This document shows positions 1 to 9,094 of a DNA stretch of 64,000 nucleotides, piece after piece. The DNA is taken from positions 930,001-994,000 of the forward strand of contig NC_008321.1 in assembly GCF_000014685.1 (NCBI RefSeq), written 5' to 3'. Under the pieces are notes generated by a model that worked only from the letters and a program-made list of their open reading frames with translations, did not search any database and was not told the origin of the DNA. Origin of the DNA: Shewanella sp. MR-4 (lineage in GTDB: Bacteria; Pseudomonadota; Gammaproteobacteria; Enterobacterales; Shewanellaceae). The translations under genes and the position numbers were made by a program. Positions within the stretch are counted from its first letter, which is position 1; each line of letters starts with the position of its first letter.

Positions 1-771
1 AGCCAAGGCCTGCGGTTAATCGAGGTGGTGCAAGCCGATGTGCGCGCCTATTTAGCCTACCGAGTCGAACAACAATTTGCCCGCACCAGTAGCGCACGTC
101 TACTTAGCAGTTTACGGCGTTTTTATACTTATTTATTGCAGACCAAGCAGATTGCTGGCGATCCTATGGCGCTGATCGAATCGCCCAAATTGAGTCGGCA
201 ATTGCCAGATTCCTTAAGTGAGTCACAGGTCGATAGATTGCTGGCCGAGCCCAATGTGGACGACCCAGTTGAGTGCCGTGATAAAGCCATGCTTGAACTC
301 TTATATGCGACTGGATTGCGGGTGAGTGAGCTGGTGGGGCTCACTCTGGAGCAGATGAGTTTGCGCCAAGGTCTAGTGCGGATTGTGGGTAAGGGCGGTA
401 AAGAACGGTTAGTGCCTATGGGCGAGCTGGCCATTACCGAGGTTGAACGCTACTTAAGCTCTGCGCGCCATGAGTTGTTGGGCAATGTCCAGTCCGATGT
501 GGTATTTCCATCTAAGCGCTCGCAGATGATGACGCGGCAAACTTTCTGGCATAGGATCAAGCTCTACGCGAGCCGTGCCGGCATCGAAACTGAACTTTCA
601 CCCCATACCCTGCGCCATGCCTTTGCGACCCACTTACTCAACCATGGCGCCGACCTTAGGGTGGTACAATTACTCTTAGGTCACAGTGACTTATCGACGA
701 CTCAAATTTATACCCATGTGGCGCGAGCGAGATTACAAGAGCTACATCAACAGCATCATCCTCGTGGTTAA
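1..771 (+). CDS. xerD: Tyrosine site-specific recombinase XerD (5' end outside window)
   Basis: XerD acts with XerC at the dif site to resolve chromosome dimers in the cytoplasm. The reading frame is open from base 1, so the gene is cut by the window edge. About 256 codons are visible against about 300 for the family, so roughly 45 N-terminal residues are missing. The core-binding region is followed by the catalytic domain. The tyrosine recombinase residues are visible: Arg in TGLRVSELVGL, Lys in GKGGKERLVP, the HxxR box in PHTLRHAFATHLL, His in LLGHSDLS, and the nucleophile Tyr in TTQIYTHV. The downstream neighbour is dsbC and then recJ, the xerD-dsbC-recJ order I recall from Shewanella and other gammaproteobacteria. 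XerD rather than XerC is inferred from this context and from general sequence character. Confidence 0.93.
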   Translation, partial: SQGLRLIEVVQADVRAYLAYRVEQQFARTSSARLLSSLRRFYTYLLQTKQIAGDPMALIESPKLSRQLPDSLSESQVDRLLAEPNVDDPVECRDKAMLELLYATGLRVSELVGLTLEQMSLRQGLVRIVGKGGKERLVPMGELAITEVERYLSSARHELLGNVQSDVVFPSKRSQMMTRQTFWHRIKLYASRAGIETELSPHTLRHAFATHLLNHGADLRVVQLLLGHSDLSTTQIYTHVARARLQELHQQHHPRG

Positions 772-921
772 GTTGGATCCTTCACAAAACCGCGAATGGT
801 TGAATTTAGTTACAGTATAAATTTGCATTCTATCTAGCTTGTCTGTAACTTTTTGCCCCCATACAGGGTCTAATAAGATGACCCATATGTCGCAGTAGCG
901 ATTTACTTAATAGGAAGTCCC

Positions 922-1647
922 ATGAAGTTGACCCGAGCATTATCTTTAGTTTTCGCGCTTGTTGTTGCGCCTCTGGCCAGCGCCGCTACGGCGACCACTC
1001 CCGACACTGCTGCGATTAAGCAAAAACTCAGCGAGATGTTAGACGTTGAAGTGATTTCAATGCAGGATTCACCGATCGAAGGTTTATATCAAGCCATGAC
1101 CAACCGTGGCGTGCTCTATATCAGCCGCGATGGTTCAAAACTGTTCCACGGTAATTTATACGATATTGATAAGGGCATGAAAAACCTGACGGAAGCGGCG
1201 CTTGCTGGCCCTCGTCTGGCGATGATGAAGCCGCTTGAAGATCATATGCTGGTATATAAAGCCAAGGATGAAAAACACGTTGTGACTGTGTTTACCGATG
1301 TGAGCTGTGGCTATTGCCGCAAGTTACATAGCCAAATGGCCGACTACAACAAGCTCGGCATTACCGTGCGTTACTTAGCCTTCCCACGTGCTGGTGTACC
1401 ATCTGCCAATGCCGATGAGATGCAGGCTATTTGGTGTGCTAAGGATCCATTAAAGGCCATGACAGAAGCTAAGGCGGGCAAAAAAGTGTCTGCCGCGACC
1501 TGTGATGCCAAGATTGCCGAGCAGTACGAGCTAGGCACCAGCTTTGGCGTTAACGGCACGCCTGCAATCGTATTGGAAGACGGTAATATGATCCCAGGAT
1601 ATCAACCACCTGCCGATCTACTGCGTACCTTAGAAGCTCGCAAATAA
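922..1647 (+). CDS. dsbC: Periplasmic disulfide isomerase DsbC
   Basis: DsbC rearranges wrong disulfides in exported proteins and is kept reduced by DsbD. The 241-residue product has a signal peptide of about 21 residues ending near LASA. An N-terminal dimerisation region follows, then a thioredoxin fold with the active-site CGYC at residues 129-132 (FTDVSCGYCRKLH). A second cysteine pair lies near residues 173 and 194, as in the family. The cis-proline loop GVNGTPAIV is present near the C terminus. An AGGAAG ribosome binding site precedes the ATG. It sits between xerD and recJ, and a hairpin terminator follows its stop codon. Length and motifs match DsbC better than DsbG. Confidence 0.95.
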   Translation: MKLTRALSLVFALVVAPLASAATATTPDTAAIKQKLSEMLDVEVISMQDSPIEGLYQAMTNRGVLYISRDGSKLFHGNLYDIDKGMKNLTEAALAGPRLAMMKPLEDHMLVYKAKDEKHVVTVFTDVSCGYCRKLHSQMADYNKLGITVRYLAFPRAGVPSANADEMQAIWCAKDPLKAMTEAKAGKKVSAATCDAKIAEQYELGTSFGVNGTPAIVLEDGNMIPGYQPPADLLRTLEARK

Positions 1648-1673
1648 TCCTGTTTCGGATAAATTTATCCCAT

Positions 1674-1701
1674 TAAAGGTGAGCTTAAGGCTCACCTTTT
1701 T
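1674..1701 (+). terminator. Rho-independent terminator after dsbC
   Basis: The inverted repeat AAAGGTGAGC / GCTCACCTTT has a short TTAAG loop and runs into a T-tract. It lies 27 bases after the dsbC stop, ahead of recJ. Confidence 0.85.
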
Positions 1702-1739
1702 GTTATCTTAGCCCCATGATTGCTTAAGAGTTTGCTCCC

Positions 1740-3464
1740 TTGATCCATAAGATAGTCCGTCGTCCAACCGTTGATGATAGCCATTTACCCGCTCACCTTC
1801 CGCCGTTATTAAGACAGCTTTACGCCCGCCGTGGTGTTATGCCCAACGAATGCGAACTGGTGCTCAAAGGCCTGTTAAGACCCGATACAATGAAGGGCTT
1901 AGAACAAGCAGCTAAGCTAATTGCCGATGCGATGCAGCAGGATAAGTCGATACTGATCGTCGGCGATTTTGATGCCGACGGTGCTACCTCGACCAGTGTG
2001 TGTTTGTTAGCGCTGAGGATGATGGGCGCGAGCAAGGTCGATTATCTGATCCCCAATCGTTTCGACTACGGTTATGGTCTGAGTCCTGAGATTGTCGCCG
2101 TGGCGGCATCCAAACAGGCAGAATTACTTATTACTGTAGATAACGGCATTTCCTCAATTGAGGGCGTGGCCGCCGCCAAAGCCTTTGGCATGCAGGTGGT
2201 GATCACCGACCATCACTTACCCGGCCATGAGTTACCGGCGGCCGATGCCATAGTGAATCCCAATCAGCCCGGTTGTCAGTTTGCCAGTAAATCCATTGCT
2301 GGCGTCGGGGTCGCCTTTTATCTGATGACGGCGCTTAGGGCAGAGCTGCGCGCTCGTCATTGGTATCAAGCCCGCGGCATTGCTGAGCCTAATCTCGGTA
2401 CTCTGCTGGATATTGTTGCCCTTGGCACTGTGGCCGACGTGGTGTCGCTCGATGCCAACAATCGTATTCTGGTCGAGGCGGGATTGCAGCGGGTACGCAG
2501 TGGTCGATGCCGTGTGGGCATTACCGCCTTACTCGAAGTGGCCAAACGTAATCCTGCTCGCATTGTTGCCTCGGACTTTGGCTTTGCCGTGGGGCCTAGG
2601 CTTAATGCCGCTGGCAGACTGGATGAAATGGCGCTTGGCGTTGAAACCCTGCTGTGCGAAGACATCATGTATGCAAGGCGGATGGCGGCAGAACTCGATA
2701 GTCTCAACCAAGAGCGACGTGAGCTTGAGGTCGGGATGCAGCAAGAGGCGCTGAAAAGTCTTGAATATCTAAAGCTTAATGAAGAGCAACTTCCGTGGGG
2801 TATTGCCCTCTTTCAAGAGGATTGGCACCAAGGGGTTATCGGTATTCTTGCTTCGCGGATTAAAGATAAATACCACAGACCCGTTATCGCCTTTGCCGAT
2901 GCGGGTAATGGTGAAATTAAAGGCTCGGCGCGCTCCATCAAAGGCTTGCATATGCGCGATCTACTGGAGTTGGTTAACTCGCGCCATCCTGGGCTTATCA
3001 GCAAATTTGGCGGCCATGCAATGGCGGCGGGCTTGACTTTAAAGTCCGGTGGCTTCGCAACCTTTGCTAAAGCCTATGATGATGCGGTACGTGAACTGTT
3101 AAAGCCTGAGCAGCTCACGGGTGAGCTTTGGTCCGATGGTGAATTAACACCGACGGAACTTACCCTCGAAATCGCCCAGTTACTGCGTAATGCCGGACCT
3201 TGGGGTCAGTCTTTCGAGGAGCCATTATTCGATGGTTATTTTAAGATTATCCAGCAGCGGATCGTGGGGGAGCGCCACCTTAAATTAGTGCTTGAAACCC
3301 CATGCAGTACCGTGATGTTAGACGCGATTGCTTTTAATGTGGATTTACACACTTGGCCCGATGCGACGATTCAACATGCGTGCATCGTCTATAAGCTGGA
3401 TGTGAACGAATATCGCGGTAATTTCACCCTGCAGTTGATGGTCGAGCAAATCGAGCCAATGTAG
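1740..3464 (+). CDS. recJ: Single-strand DNA 5'-3' exonuclease RecJ
   Basis: RecJ degrades single-stranded DNA from the 5' end in recombination and mismatch repair. The 574-residue length matches the family (about 577). Metal-binding DHH phosphoesterase motifs are present: VGDFDADG around residues 75-81, VDNGISS around 133-139, and the signature ITDHHLPG with DHH at 157-159. The DHHA1 domain has GGHAMAAGL near residue 425, and a C-terminal OB-like region follows. The start is TTG (reads M-I-H-K). I chose it because no in-frame ATG or GTG gives a complete N-terminal region and the VRRPTVDDSHLPAHLP segment begins the conserved part. The terminator just upstream suggests its own promoter or readthrough from dsbC. 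Confidence 0.95.
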   Translation: MIHKIVRRPTVDDSHLPAHLPPLLRQLYARRGVMPNECELVLKGLLRPDTMKGLEQAAKLIADAMQQDKSILIVGDFDADGATSTSVCLLALRMMGASKVDYLIPNRFDYGYGLSPEIVAVAASKQAELLITVDNGISSIEGVAAAKAFGMQVVITDHHLPGHELPAADAIVNPNQPGCQFASKSIAGVGVAFYLMTALRAELRARHWYQARGIAEPNLGTLLDIVALGTVADVVSLDANNRILVEAGLQRVRSGRCRVGITALLEVAKRNPARIVASDFGFAVGPRLNAAGRLDEMALGVETLLCEDIMYARRMAAELDSLNQERRELEVGMQQEALKSLEYLKLNEEQLPWGIALFQEDWHQGVIGILASRIKDKYHRPVIAFADAGNGEIKGSARSIKGLHMRDLLELVNSRHPGLISKFGGHAMAAGLTLKSGGFATFAKAYDDAVRELLKPEQLTGELWSDGELTPTELTLEIAQLLRNAGPWGQSFEEPLFDGYFKIIQQRIVGERHLKLVLETPCSTVMLDAIAFNVDLHTWPDATIQHACIVYKLDVNEYRGNFTLQLMVEQIEPM

Positions 3465-3502
3465 TCAGTGATTGCGTGGAAGTAAGATGAAAAGGAGTTC
3501 AG

Positions 3503-3832
3503 TTGAAGCCGTTATCGGATAAAAAAATTCGTCAGTTACTCAAGCGTTTTGCCTGGATATATGCGGCGTTTTTGAGTATTCCCTTTCTGTCAGCACTTTT
3601 GACGACCAAGGAACAGGGCCAAATGCTGATTATCGGCATTTGGCCTGCGGCTTCACTGCTTTACTTTTTGGCTTATCGTCATCTCGCCCATTTATTTAAA
3701 TATGAAATCAATCGCCACTTGGCATTTACTAACCATGGCGGCGGCACTCTGGCAGGAGCCTTGTATTCATTAGCTAAATTAGTGTTATTTGCCATGGCTT
3801 TCATGTTATTGGTAAGCGTCAACAACAGCTAA
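3503..3832 (+). CDS. Small inner-membrane protein of unknown function
   Basis: I do not recognise a family for this 109-residue protein. It has a basic N terminus (KPLSDKKIRQLLKRFAW) and hydrophobic segments at about residues 15-30, 42-57 and 88-105, so three membrane spans are likely. The start codon is TTG with a good AAGGAG ribosome binding site about 8 bases upstream. It lies 38 bases after recJ and 10 bases before a GNAT acetyltransferase gene, so it may share a transcript with both. No catalytic motif is seen. Confidence 0.7.
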   Translation: MKPLSDKKIRQLLKRFAWIYAAFLSIPFLSALLTTKEQGQMLIIGIWPAASLLYFLAYRHLAHLFKYEINRHLAFTNHGGGTLAGALYSLAKLVLFAMAFMLLVSVNNS

Positions 3833-3842
3833 ATCGAGGCGA

Positions 3843-4280
3843 GTGATGGAATACCGGGTCAGCACAGCGCAAACGGAAATGGATTTTGAGCTTATCCATG
3901 GTTTTATTTACAACAGTTATTGGGCGCAGGGTATGCCGCCAGAACTCTTGCGAAAGGCGCTTAGTAACAGTTTATGTTTTGGGGTGTTTGATAAAGATAA
4001 TCAACAGCTTGCCTTTGCGCGACTGATTACCGATAAAGCCACCTTTGCCTACCTTGCCGATGTGTTTGTCCTCGAATCTCACCGTGGCTTAGGTTTAAGT
4101 AAGATGATGATGGCAGCAATTATGGAACATCCTGATCTGCAAGGATTAAGGCGCATAATGCTCGCCACCCGCGATGCCCATGGACTCTATTCGCAGTTTG
4201 GTTTTAAAGCGGTCGATACACCAGAAACCCTAATGCAAATAAGGCTTGAGAACCCATACCTAGATTTATCCAGTAAATAG
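3843..4280 (+). CDS. GNAT-family N-acetyltransferase
   Basis: The 145-residue protein is one GNAT domain that would transfer an acyl group from acyl-CoA to an unknown amine. The central strand-helix unit contains the acetyl-CoA loop region VLESHRGLGLSKMMMAAIM (about residues 78-96), which corresponds to GNAT motif A (R-x-x-G-x-G/A form). The GLYSQFGFKAVD segment near residue 118 is the typical motif B region, found in many small GNATs annotated as acetyltransferases of unknown substrate. GTG at 3843 or ATG at 3846 could be the start; the difference is one residue. It follows the small membrane protein by 10 bases. Confidence 0.85.
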   Translation: MMEYRVSTAQTEMDFELIHGFIYNSYWAQGMPPELLRKALSNSLCFGVFDKDNQQLAFARLITDKATFAYLADVFVLESHRGLGLSKMMMAAIMEHPDLQGLRRIMLATRDAHGLYSQFGFKAVDTPETLMQIRLENPYLDLSSK

Positions 4281-4357
4281 GCATGGTACTCAATAAATGA
4301 TTTCCTAGGGGATGTGACGAAGTGGAATGTCCATTTGATAAGTATGGGTGAATCAAG

Positions 4358-4669
4358 GTGAAAGGATTAAGAGCTTTTATAAGGGTTGCTTATTTATCAT
4401 TCTTGTATGTCATTTACCTGACTTTAGGGGGCATTCTTTTTGCGCTGCTTCGAACTGTGATGAGTGAGTTTGGAAATTTCACTGAGTTCATTCATATTTT
4501 TCTCACTATGACTATCGTAATAGTGATTCCTTTTTGCTTATTCGGTTTGGTTTTAGACTTCTTTAGGATCAGAGCATATTGTGTTTTGGTTCGGAGGTTA
4601 AATATGAAATACAGTTATTTCTTATCTCTGGACACTAAAGAGCAAGAAGCTTTAGCTCGTTCTTTGTGA
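4358..4669 (+). CDS. Small membrane protein of unknown function
   Basis: This 103-residue protein begins with GTG. It contains two clear hydrophobic segments, at about residues 10-35 and 47-68, connected by a short loop, and a charged C-terminal tail ending in DTKEQEALARSL. An AAGG ribosome binding site overlaps the sequence just before the start. The base composition is more AT-rich than the flanking recJ and ahpF genes. I recognise no family. A strong bidirectional terminator follows it. Confidence 0.55.
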   Translation: MKGLRAFIRVAYLSFLYVIYLTLGGILFALLRTVMSEFGNFTEFIHIFLTMTIVIVIPFCLFGLVLDFFRIRAYCVLVRRLNMKYSYFLSLDTKEQEALARSL

Positions 4670-4693
4670 AGAGTGTTATTTCTCTAAGACAAC

Positions 4694-4719
4694 AAAAAGC
4701 CAGCATCAGCTGGCTTTTT
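4694..4719. terminator. Bidirectional terminator between a small membrane gene and ahpF
   Basis: AAAAAGCCAGC pairs with GCTGGCTTTTT around a four-base loop. With A-tract and T-tract on both sides it can end transcription of the plus-strand gene stopping at 4669 and the minus-strand ahpF stopping at 4744. Confidence 0.85.
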
Positions 4720-4743
4720 AGTGAAGGGATTAATCGTTAACGA

Positions 4744-6321
4744 TTAAGCCGCTTTAGTCGCTGTGGTTTCGGTACTGTCATCGCTATGGCGAATTAAGTA
4801 ATCAAATGCACCCAGTGAGGCATTGGCACCGCTACCCATGGCGATGATGATTTGCTTGTAAGGTGAGTTAGTCACGTCACCTGCGGCAAATACGCCTGGT
4901 ACTGAGGTCTGGCCGCGCTCATCGACAATGATTTCGCCGCGAGGAGTCAAATCCACAGTGCCTTTTAACCATTCGGCATTGGGCACTAAACCGATTTGTA
5001 CGAAGATACCAGCCAGCGCGATATGATGGCTTTCACCCGTTGCACGGTCGGTGTAGTTCAGGCCGTCTACACGGGTACCGTCACCTGTTACTTCAGTGGT
5101 CATCGCCTGAGTAATGATTTTTATGTTACCCATAGAGGCCGCTTTACGTTGCAGCACATCATCGGCGCGCAGTTTGCTATCGAACTCGAGTACTGTGACA
5201 TGCTCAACGATGTTGGCTAAGTCGATGGCCGCTTCGATACCTGAGTTACCGCCACCGATCACTGCAACACGTTTGCCTTTAAATAATGGGCCGTCACAGT
5301 GTGGGCAGTAGGCTACGCCTTTACCGCGGTATTCTTTCTCGCCGGGGACATTCATTTCGCGCCAGCGGGCACCGGTTGCCAGTAGTATGGTACGGCTGCG
5401 CAGTTTAGCGCCGCTTGCCAGTTCGAGTTCGAATAAACCATCGCTCGCCAGTTTAACGGCTTTTTGGTTATCCATGATATCGACTTCGTAGTCACGCACA
5501 TGGGCTTCAAGGTTTGCCACCAGTTTTGGACCTTCAGTCGCTTTTACCGAAATAAAGTTTTCGATGCCAACGGTTTCGGCGACTTGGCCACCGAATTTAT
5601 CGGCCACCACACCGGTACGCAGACCTTTACGGGCAGCGTAAATCGCTGCCGCAGCACCCGCGGGGCCACCACCGACGACTAAGACTTCGTATGGGGCTTT
5701 TTGGCTGAGTTCTTCCGCTTTGCGGCTGGCCGCGCCAGTATCGAGTTTGTTTAAGATCTCACCAATGCTGATGCGACCCGCGGCAAAGACTTCACCGTTC
5801 AAGTACACAGACGGTACGGCCATGATATTGCGACTGGCAACTTCATCTTGGAACAGGGCGCCGTCGATCATCACGTTGGTGATGTTCGGGTTAATCGCCG
5901 CCATCATATTCAGCGCCTGAATCACATCAGGGCAGTTTTGGCAGGTGAGTGACACATAGGTTTCAAACTCATATTTGCCAGGCAGATTACGGATCTGCTC
6001 AATAATTTCGTCGCTGAGTTTGATGGGGTGTCCACCCGTGTGCAGCAGGGCTAACACGAGTGAGGTAAATTCGTGACCCATAGGCAGACCAGCAAAGCTA
6101 ATCTGAGTATTGAGTTCTGGGTTAACCACTGTCATCGCTGGCGTGCGGGGGCCTTGAGCTTCTTTGAGGCTCACTAATGTTGAAAGGCTAACGATGTCAT
6201 TGGCTAAGCTTGTTAATTCTTGAGACTTTCTGCTTTCATCTGCTGACACGACAAGTTCAACTGGTCTCTTGAGGTTTTGCAGATAGGTTTGCAGTTGATT
6301 TTTTAAATTCGCATCTAACAT
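4744..6321 (-). CDS. ahpF: Alkyl hydroperoxide reductase subunit F (NADH:peroxiredoxin disulfide reductase)
   Basis: AhpF passes electrons from NADH through FAD and two CXXC pairs to the peroxiredoxin AhpC. The 525-residue protein has an N-terminal double-thioredoxin-like domain with CQNC at about residues 127-130. A TrxR-like part follows, with an FAD motif ([16 protein letters not shown]), the active CPHC ([11 protein letters not shown]) and an NAD(P)-binding motif ([16 protein letters not shown]). The frame is open up to 6444, but I chose ATG at 6321. [14 protein letters not shown] aligns with the E. coli AhpF N terminus, and a GGAG ribosome binding site precedes it. It is downstream of ahpC on the same strand with a 237-base structured gap. 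Confidence 0.97.
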   Translation of the reverse strand: MLDANLKNQLQTYLQNLKRPVELVVSADESRKSQELTSLANDIVSLSTLVSLKEAQGPRTPAMTVVNPELNTQISFAGLPMGHEFTSLVLALLHTGGHPIKLSDEIIEQIRNLPGKYEFETYVSLTCQNCPDVIQALNMMAAINPNITNVMIDGALFQDEVASRNIMAVPSVYLNGEVFAAGRISIGEILNKLDTGAASRKAEELSQKAPYEVLVVGGGPAGAAAAIYAARKGLRTGVVADKFGGQVAETVGIENFISVKATEGPKLVANLEAHVRDYEVDIMDNQKAVKLASDGLFELELASGAKLRSRTILLATGARWREMNVPGEKEYRGKGVAYCPHCDGPLFKGKRVAVIGGGNSGIEAAIDLANIVEHVTVLEFDSKLRADDVLQRKAASMGNIKIITQAMTTEVTGDGTRVDGLNYTDRATGESHHIALAGIFVQIGLVPNAEWLKGTVDLTPRGEIIVDERGQTSVPGVFAAGDVTNSPYKQIIIAMGSGANASLGAFDYLIRHSDDSTETTATKAA

Positions 6322-6373
6322 GATGACTCCAAAATCAGTATAAAAAATTGAAAAGAGAGAAAAACGCGAGGGT

Positions 6374-6534
6374 GCCAACCTAGAACCTTGCAGGGGGCGG
6401 TTATCTCTTCCTATTTGGCACCGCAGTGGCGTTGGCTGCATCACTTACCCCAATCACTTAGCGACTAAGCTCATGGGGATTCGTGCAATTGCCACCTTAC
6501 TGCGGTACCAACTAGCTTGAGATGCTAGGTTGGC
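6374..6534 (-). other. Nested inverted repeats in the ahpC-ahpF intergenic region
   Basis: The gap between ahpC and ahpF can fold extensively. The outer arms GCCAACCTAG (6374-6383) and CTAGGTTGGC (6525-6534) are perfectly complementary. Inside them, TTGGCACCGCAGT (6415-6427) pairs with ACTGCGGTACCAA (6499-6511) with one mismatch. A competing local hairpin CTAGC/GCTAG lies at 6513-6529. Such a structure in an mRNA spacer could set the ratio of AhpC to AhpF by attenuation, RNA processing or 3'-end protection. This function is inference. Confidence 0.5.
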
Positions 6535-6558
6535 GGGGTTGACTCTTGTTAGGCTAGA

Positions 6559-7128
6559 TTAGATTTTGCCTACTAGGTCTAAAGATGGTGCTAAGGTTTC
6601 GTCACCTGGTTGCCATTTAGCTGGGCAAACTTCGCCATCGTGAGTGGCAACGTATTGAGCCGCTTGGATCTTACGAACCAGCTCTTGAGCGCTACGGCCG
6701 ATACCTAAGTCATGGATTTCAGCAACTTTAACTTGGCCTTCTGGGTTGATAACGAAAGTACCACGCAGTGCTAAACCTTCTTCTTCGATCATCACACCGA
6801 AGTTACGGCTGATCACGCCAGTTGGGTCAGCCAGCATTGGGAAGTTGATCTTCTTGATGGTGTCAGAAGTATCGTGCCATGCCTTGTGAGTGAAGTGAGT
6901 GTCAGTCGAAACTGAGTAAACTTCAACACCCATAGATTGTAACTTAGCGTAGTGATCCGCCATGTCGCCTAATTCAGTTGGGCAAACGAAAGTGAAGTCT
7001 GCTGGATAGAAGAATACAACTGACCATTTACCTAACAGATCTTGTTCAGTTACAGGAACGAACTCACCATTGTGGTAAGCAGTGGCTTTGAATGGTTTGA
7101 TTGTGCTGTTGATAATTGACTGAGTCAT
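6559..7128 (-). CDS. ahpC: Alkyl hydroperoxide reductase subunit C (2-Cys peroxiredoxin)
   Basis: AhpC reduces H2O2, organic peroxides and peroxynitrite in the cytoplasm and is recycled by AhpF. The 189-residue protein has the peroxidatic Cys49 in DFTFVCPTEL and the resolving Cys168 in DGEVCPAKW near the C terminus. This is the typical 2-Cys AhpC arrangement (47 and 166 in E. coli). It lies upstream of ahpF on the same strand. Upstream sequence near 7200-7250 contains AT-rich stretches with ATAG/CTAT-like half-sites, so OxyR control is plausible, but I cannot define a good OxyR site by eye. Confidence 0.97.
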   Translation of the reverse strand: MTQSIINSTIKPFKATAYHNGEFVPVTEQDLLGKWSVVFFYPADFTFVCPTELGDMADHYAKLQSMGVEVYSVSTDTHFTHKAWHDTSDTIKKINFPMLADPTGVISRNFGVMIEEEGLALRGTFVINPEGQVKVAEIHDLGIGRSAQELVRKIQAAQYVATHDGEVCPAKWQPGDETLAPSLDLVGKI

Positions 7129-7469
7129 TTTATGCTTCCATTTAGTTGATTATGGTGAATTAAGTACGAGGCACTTAACTTGTGTCCCGCTGATGTGAAG
7201 CATATTACCCAGCTCAGAATCATAAATATAACGCATAAAAACTATCATCCTAATCGGTTTTGTCGAACTAAGCAGGTTTGAGATGGGGGATTAATCGATT
7301 TTTCAGCACTGGCGCGCCCTAGCGGCTAATTGATTGTTTACTTTAATGAAGTGGCACAAGTGCAGGGCAATAAAAAAGGGATATCGACGATATCCCTTAA
7401 TCTAGCTTCTCAAACCAGCCATAGACTCGGCTTGAGTGGGTTTGGATGAAGTTAACTCACAATATAGCG
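7129..7469. other. Intergenic region between ahpC and an M17 peptidase gene
   Basis: The half near 7129-7300 should hold the ahpC promoter and any OxyR site. The half near 7371-7400 holds the terminator of the peptidase gene. I see no further gene here. Confidence 0.5.
7371..7400 (-). terminator. Terminator of the M17 aminopeptidase gene
   Basis: On the minus strand the palindrome AAGGGATATCG / CGATATCCCTT is followed by six T residues. It lies 70-100 bases past the peptidase stop codon. Confidence 0.8.
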
Positions 7470-9005
7470 TTAGTTTTGCGCCTTAGGCTGAGTTAACCAA
7501 GTGCTGAGCAGGCGCACGCCATAACCAGTGGCGCCGGCTGGCACGACGGCGGTATCGGTGGCGGTTAAGGCGTTGCCAGCGATATCGAGGTGAGCCCAAG
7601 GTTGTTCACCCGCAAAGCGTTTGAGGAACATGGCGGCAGACGATGCCCCCGCGCTGCCTTCTTTACCGGTATTCTTTAAATCGGCGATGGTGGATTTCAG
7701 CTCATCGTCGTAGGCTTGATCTAACGGCAAGCGCCAGACTTTTTCACCCACCTGTTGACCCGCAAAGGTGAGCTGCTGCACCAGCGGCTCAGAATCGGTA
7801 AACAATCCCGCATAAACGCTACCCAGCGCGCCCACTTTCGAGCCTGTGAGGGTCGCCACATCGACGATAATCGAAGGGCGATAATTCTCACGGGCATACC
7901 AGAGGCCGTCGGCTAATACTAAACGGCCTTCGGCATCGGTGTTGAGCACTTCAACCGTGAGACCTTGAGCGGTTTTAATCACATCGCCTGGGATCATCGC
8001 ATGTCCCGACACCATGTTTTCCGCCATCGGCATAATCGCGACTAGGTTTACCGGCGCCTTTTGAATGGCCATGGCTTTGACTGTGCCGAGTACGGTCGCC
8101 GCGCCCGCCATATCGGACTTCATCCGCGCGATAGAGGTACCTGTGGCCTTGATATTGTAGCCGCCAGAGTCGAAGGTAATGCCTTTACCCACCAGAGCAA
8201 TCGGCGCTTCTTTGCTGCCGGGCCAGTGGGCGACGACCAACTTAGGTGGACGCTCGCTGCCTTTGCCCACAGCGGCTAAGGCGCCGAGGTTTAAACGTTC
8301 AATGTCTTTGGCTTCAAGTACTGTGACTTTTACGCCGAGGGACTTAAGTTTACGCGCCTCGTTGGCAAAGCTTTCGGGATACATGATCCCTGCCGGGGCA
8401 TTGGTGAGATCCCGCGCTAAAAACACACCCGCTTCGATAGCTTGCAGATTCTTATGGTGTTTTTGGTTTTGGCTTAAGTCATCAACCCCGATTTGATAGT
8501 TCTTCTCGGCGCGATTGCTGGCTTTAAATTGAGTGTAGCGGTAGCTGCGCAGTTCAATGCCGTGGGCCAGTTCTGAGCCAAACAATGGCGCGTTACTTAA
8601 GCCTTGGGTCAGCACACGCACTGTCGCTTGAGGCACGGTTTCAAGCTTGGCGGCAATATTGCCACCTAATGTATTGATTTCACCAGGTGTTAGGGTTTTT
8701 GCATCGCCAATCCCAACCAGTAAAACTCGTTTAGCGTCGATTTCGCTCGGGACTAGGATTTCGAGGATTTCACCGCGTTTACCCGCAAAACTGTTGTCGG
8801 CGACCGCAAGGTTGAGCTGGTCTTGCGTCGATTGGGGTAAAAAATCGAGACTATAGGTTGTCGAATCAGCGCTTTGGAACAGCACTAATGTGTCGGAATT
8901 GAGTGAGTTACGAGTGTCAAAACTAAAGGTTTCGGCGTTAGCATTGAGAGAGTTAAGGCACGCCAGCGCCATAACGCTTAACAAAAATTTATTCTTATTT
9001 TTCAT
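7470..9005 (-). CDS. M17 leucyl aminopeptidase with export signal
   Basis: This metallo-aminopeptidase removes N-terminal residues from peptides. The C-terminal catalytic half has the M17 signatures: GKGITFDSGGYNIK (metal ligands and catalytic Lys region), MKSDMAGAATVLG, and the PepA signature NTDAEGRLVLADGL (metal ligands Asp/Glu and catalytic Arg). The 511-residue product starts with MKNKNKFLLSVMALACLNSLNANA, a convincing signal peptide of about 24 residues, so it should be periplasmic or secreted. That is unlike classic cytoplasmic PepA, and the N-terminal domain is also divergent. It stands alone, flanked by its own terminator and a divergent-composition gap. Confidence 0.9.
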   Translation of the reverse strand: MKNKNKFLLSVMALACLNSLNANAETFSFDTRNSLNSDTLVLFQSADSTTYSLDFLPQSTQDQLNLAVADNSFAGKRGEILEILVPSEIDAKRVLLVGIGDAKTLTPGEINTLGGNIAAKLETVPQATVRVLTQGLSNAPLFGSELAHGIELRSYRYTQFKASNRAEKNYQIGVDDLSQNQKHHKNLQAIEAGVFLARDLTNAPAGIMYPESFANEARKLKSLGVKVTVLEAKDIERLNLGALAAVGKGSERPPKLVVAHWPGSKEAPIALVGKGITFDSGGYNIKATGTSIARMKSDMAGAATVLGTVKAMAIQKAPVNLVAIMPMAENMVSGHAMIPGDVIKTAQGLTVEVLNTDAEGRLVLADGLWYARENYRPSIIVDVATLTGSKVGALGSVYAGLFTDSEPLVQQLTFAGQQVGEKVWRLPLDQAYDDELKSTIADLKNTGKEGSAGASSAAMFLKRFAGEQPWAHLDIAGNALTATDTAVVPAGATGYGVRLLSTWLTQPKAQN

Positions 9006-9094
9006 GGTGACAGCTCATATCAATAGAGAGTGTGAAGCATAGCAAAGCTGAGTCTTAGGGTTAACTAATTTAAGCCATTTGACTGAGATTAATC

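Noticed and set aside
6322..6444. N-terminal extension of AhpF
   Set aside because: The extension translates the structured intergenic sequence. The conserved N terminus and ribosome binding site support ATG 6321.
7129..7300. OxyR site upstream of ahpC
   Set aside because: ATAG-like and CTAT-like fragments occur, but I could not fit four properly spaced half-sites by eye.
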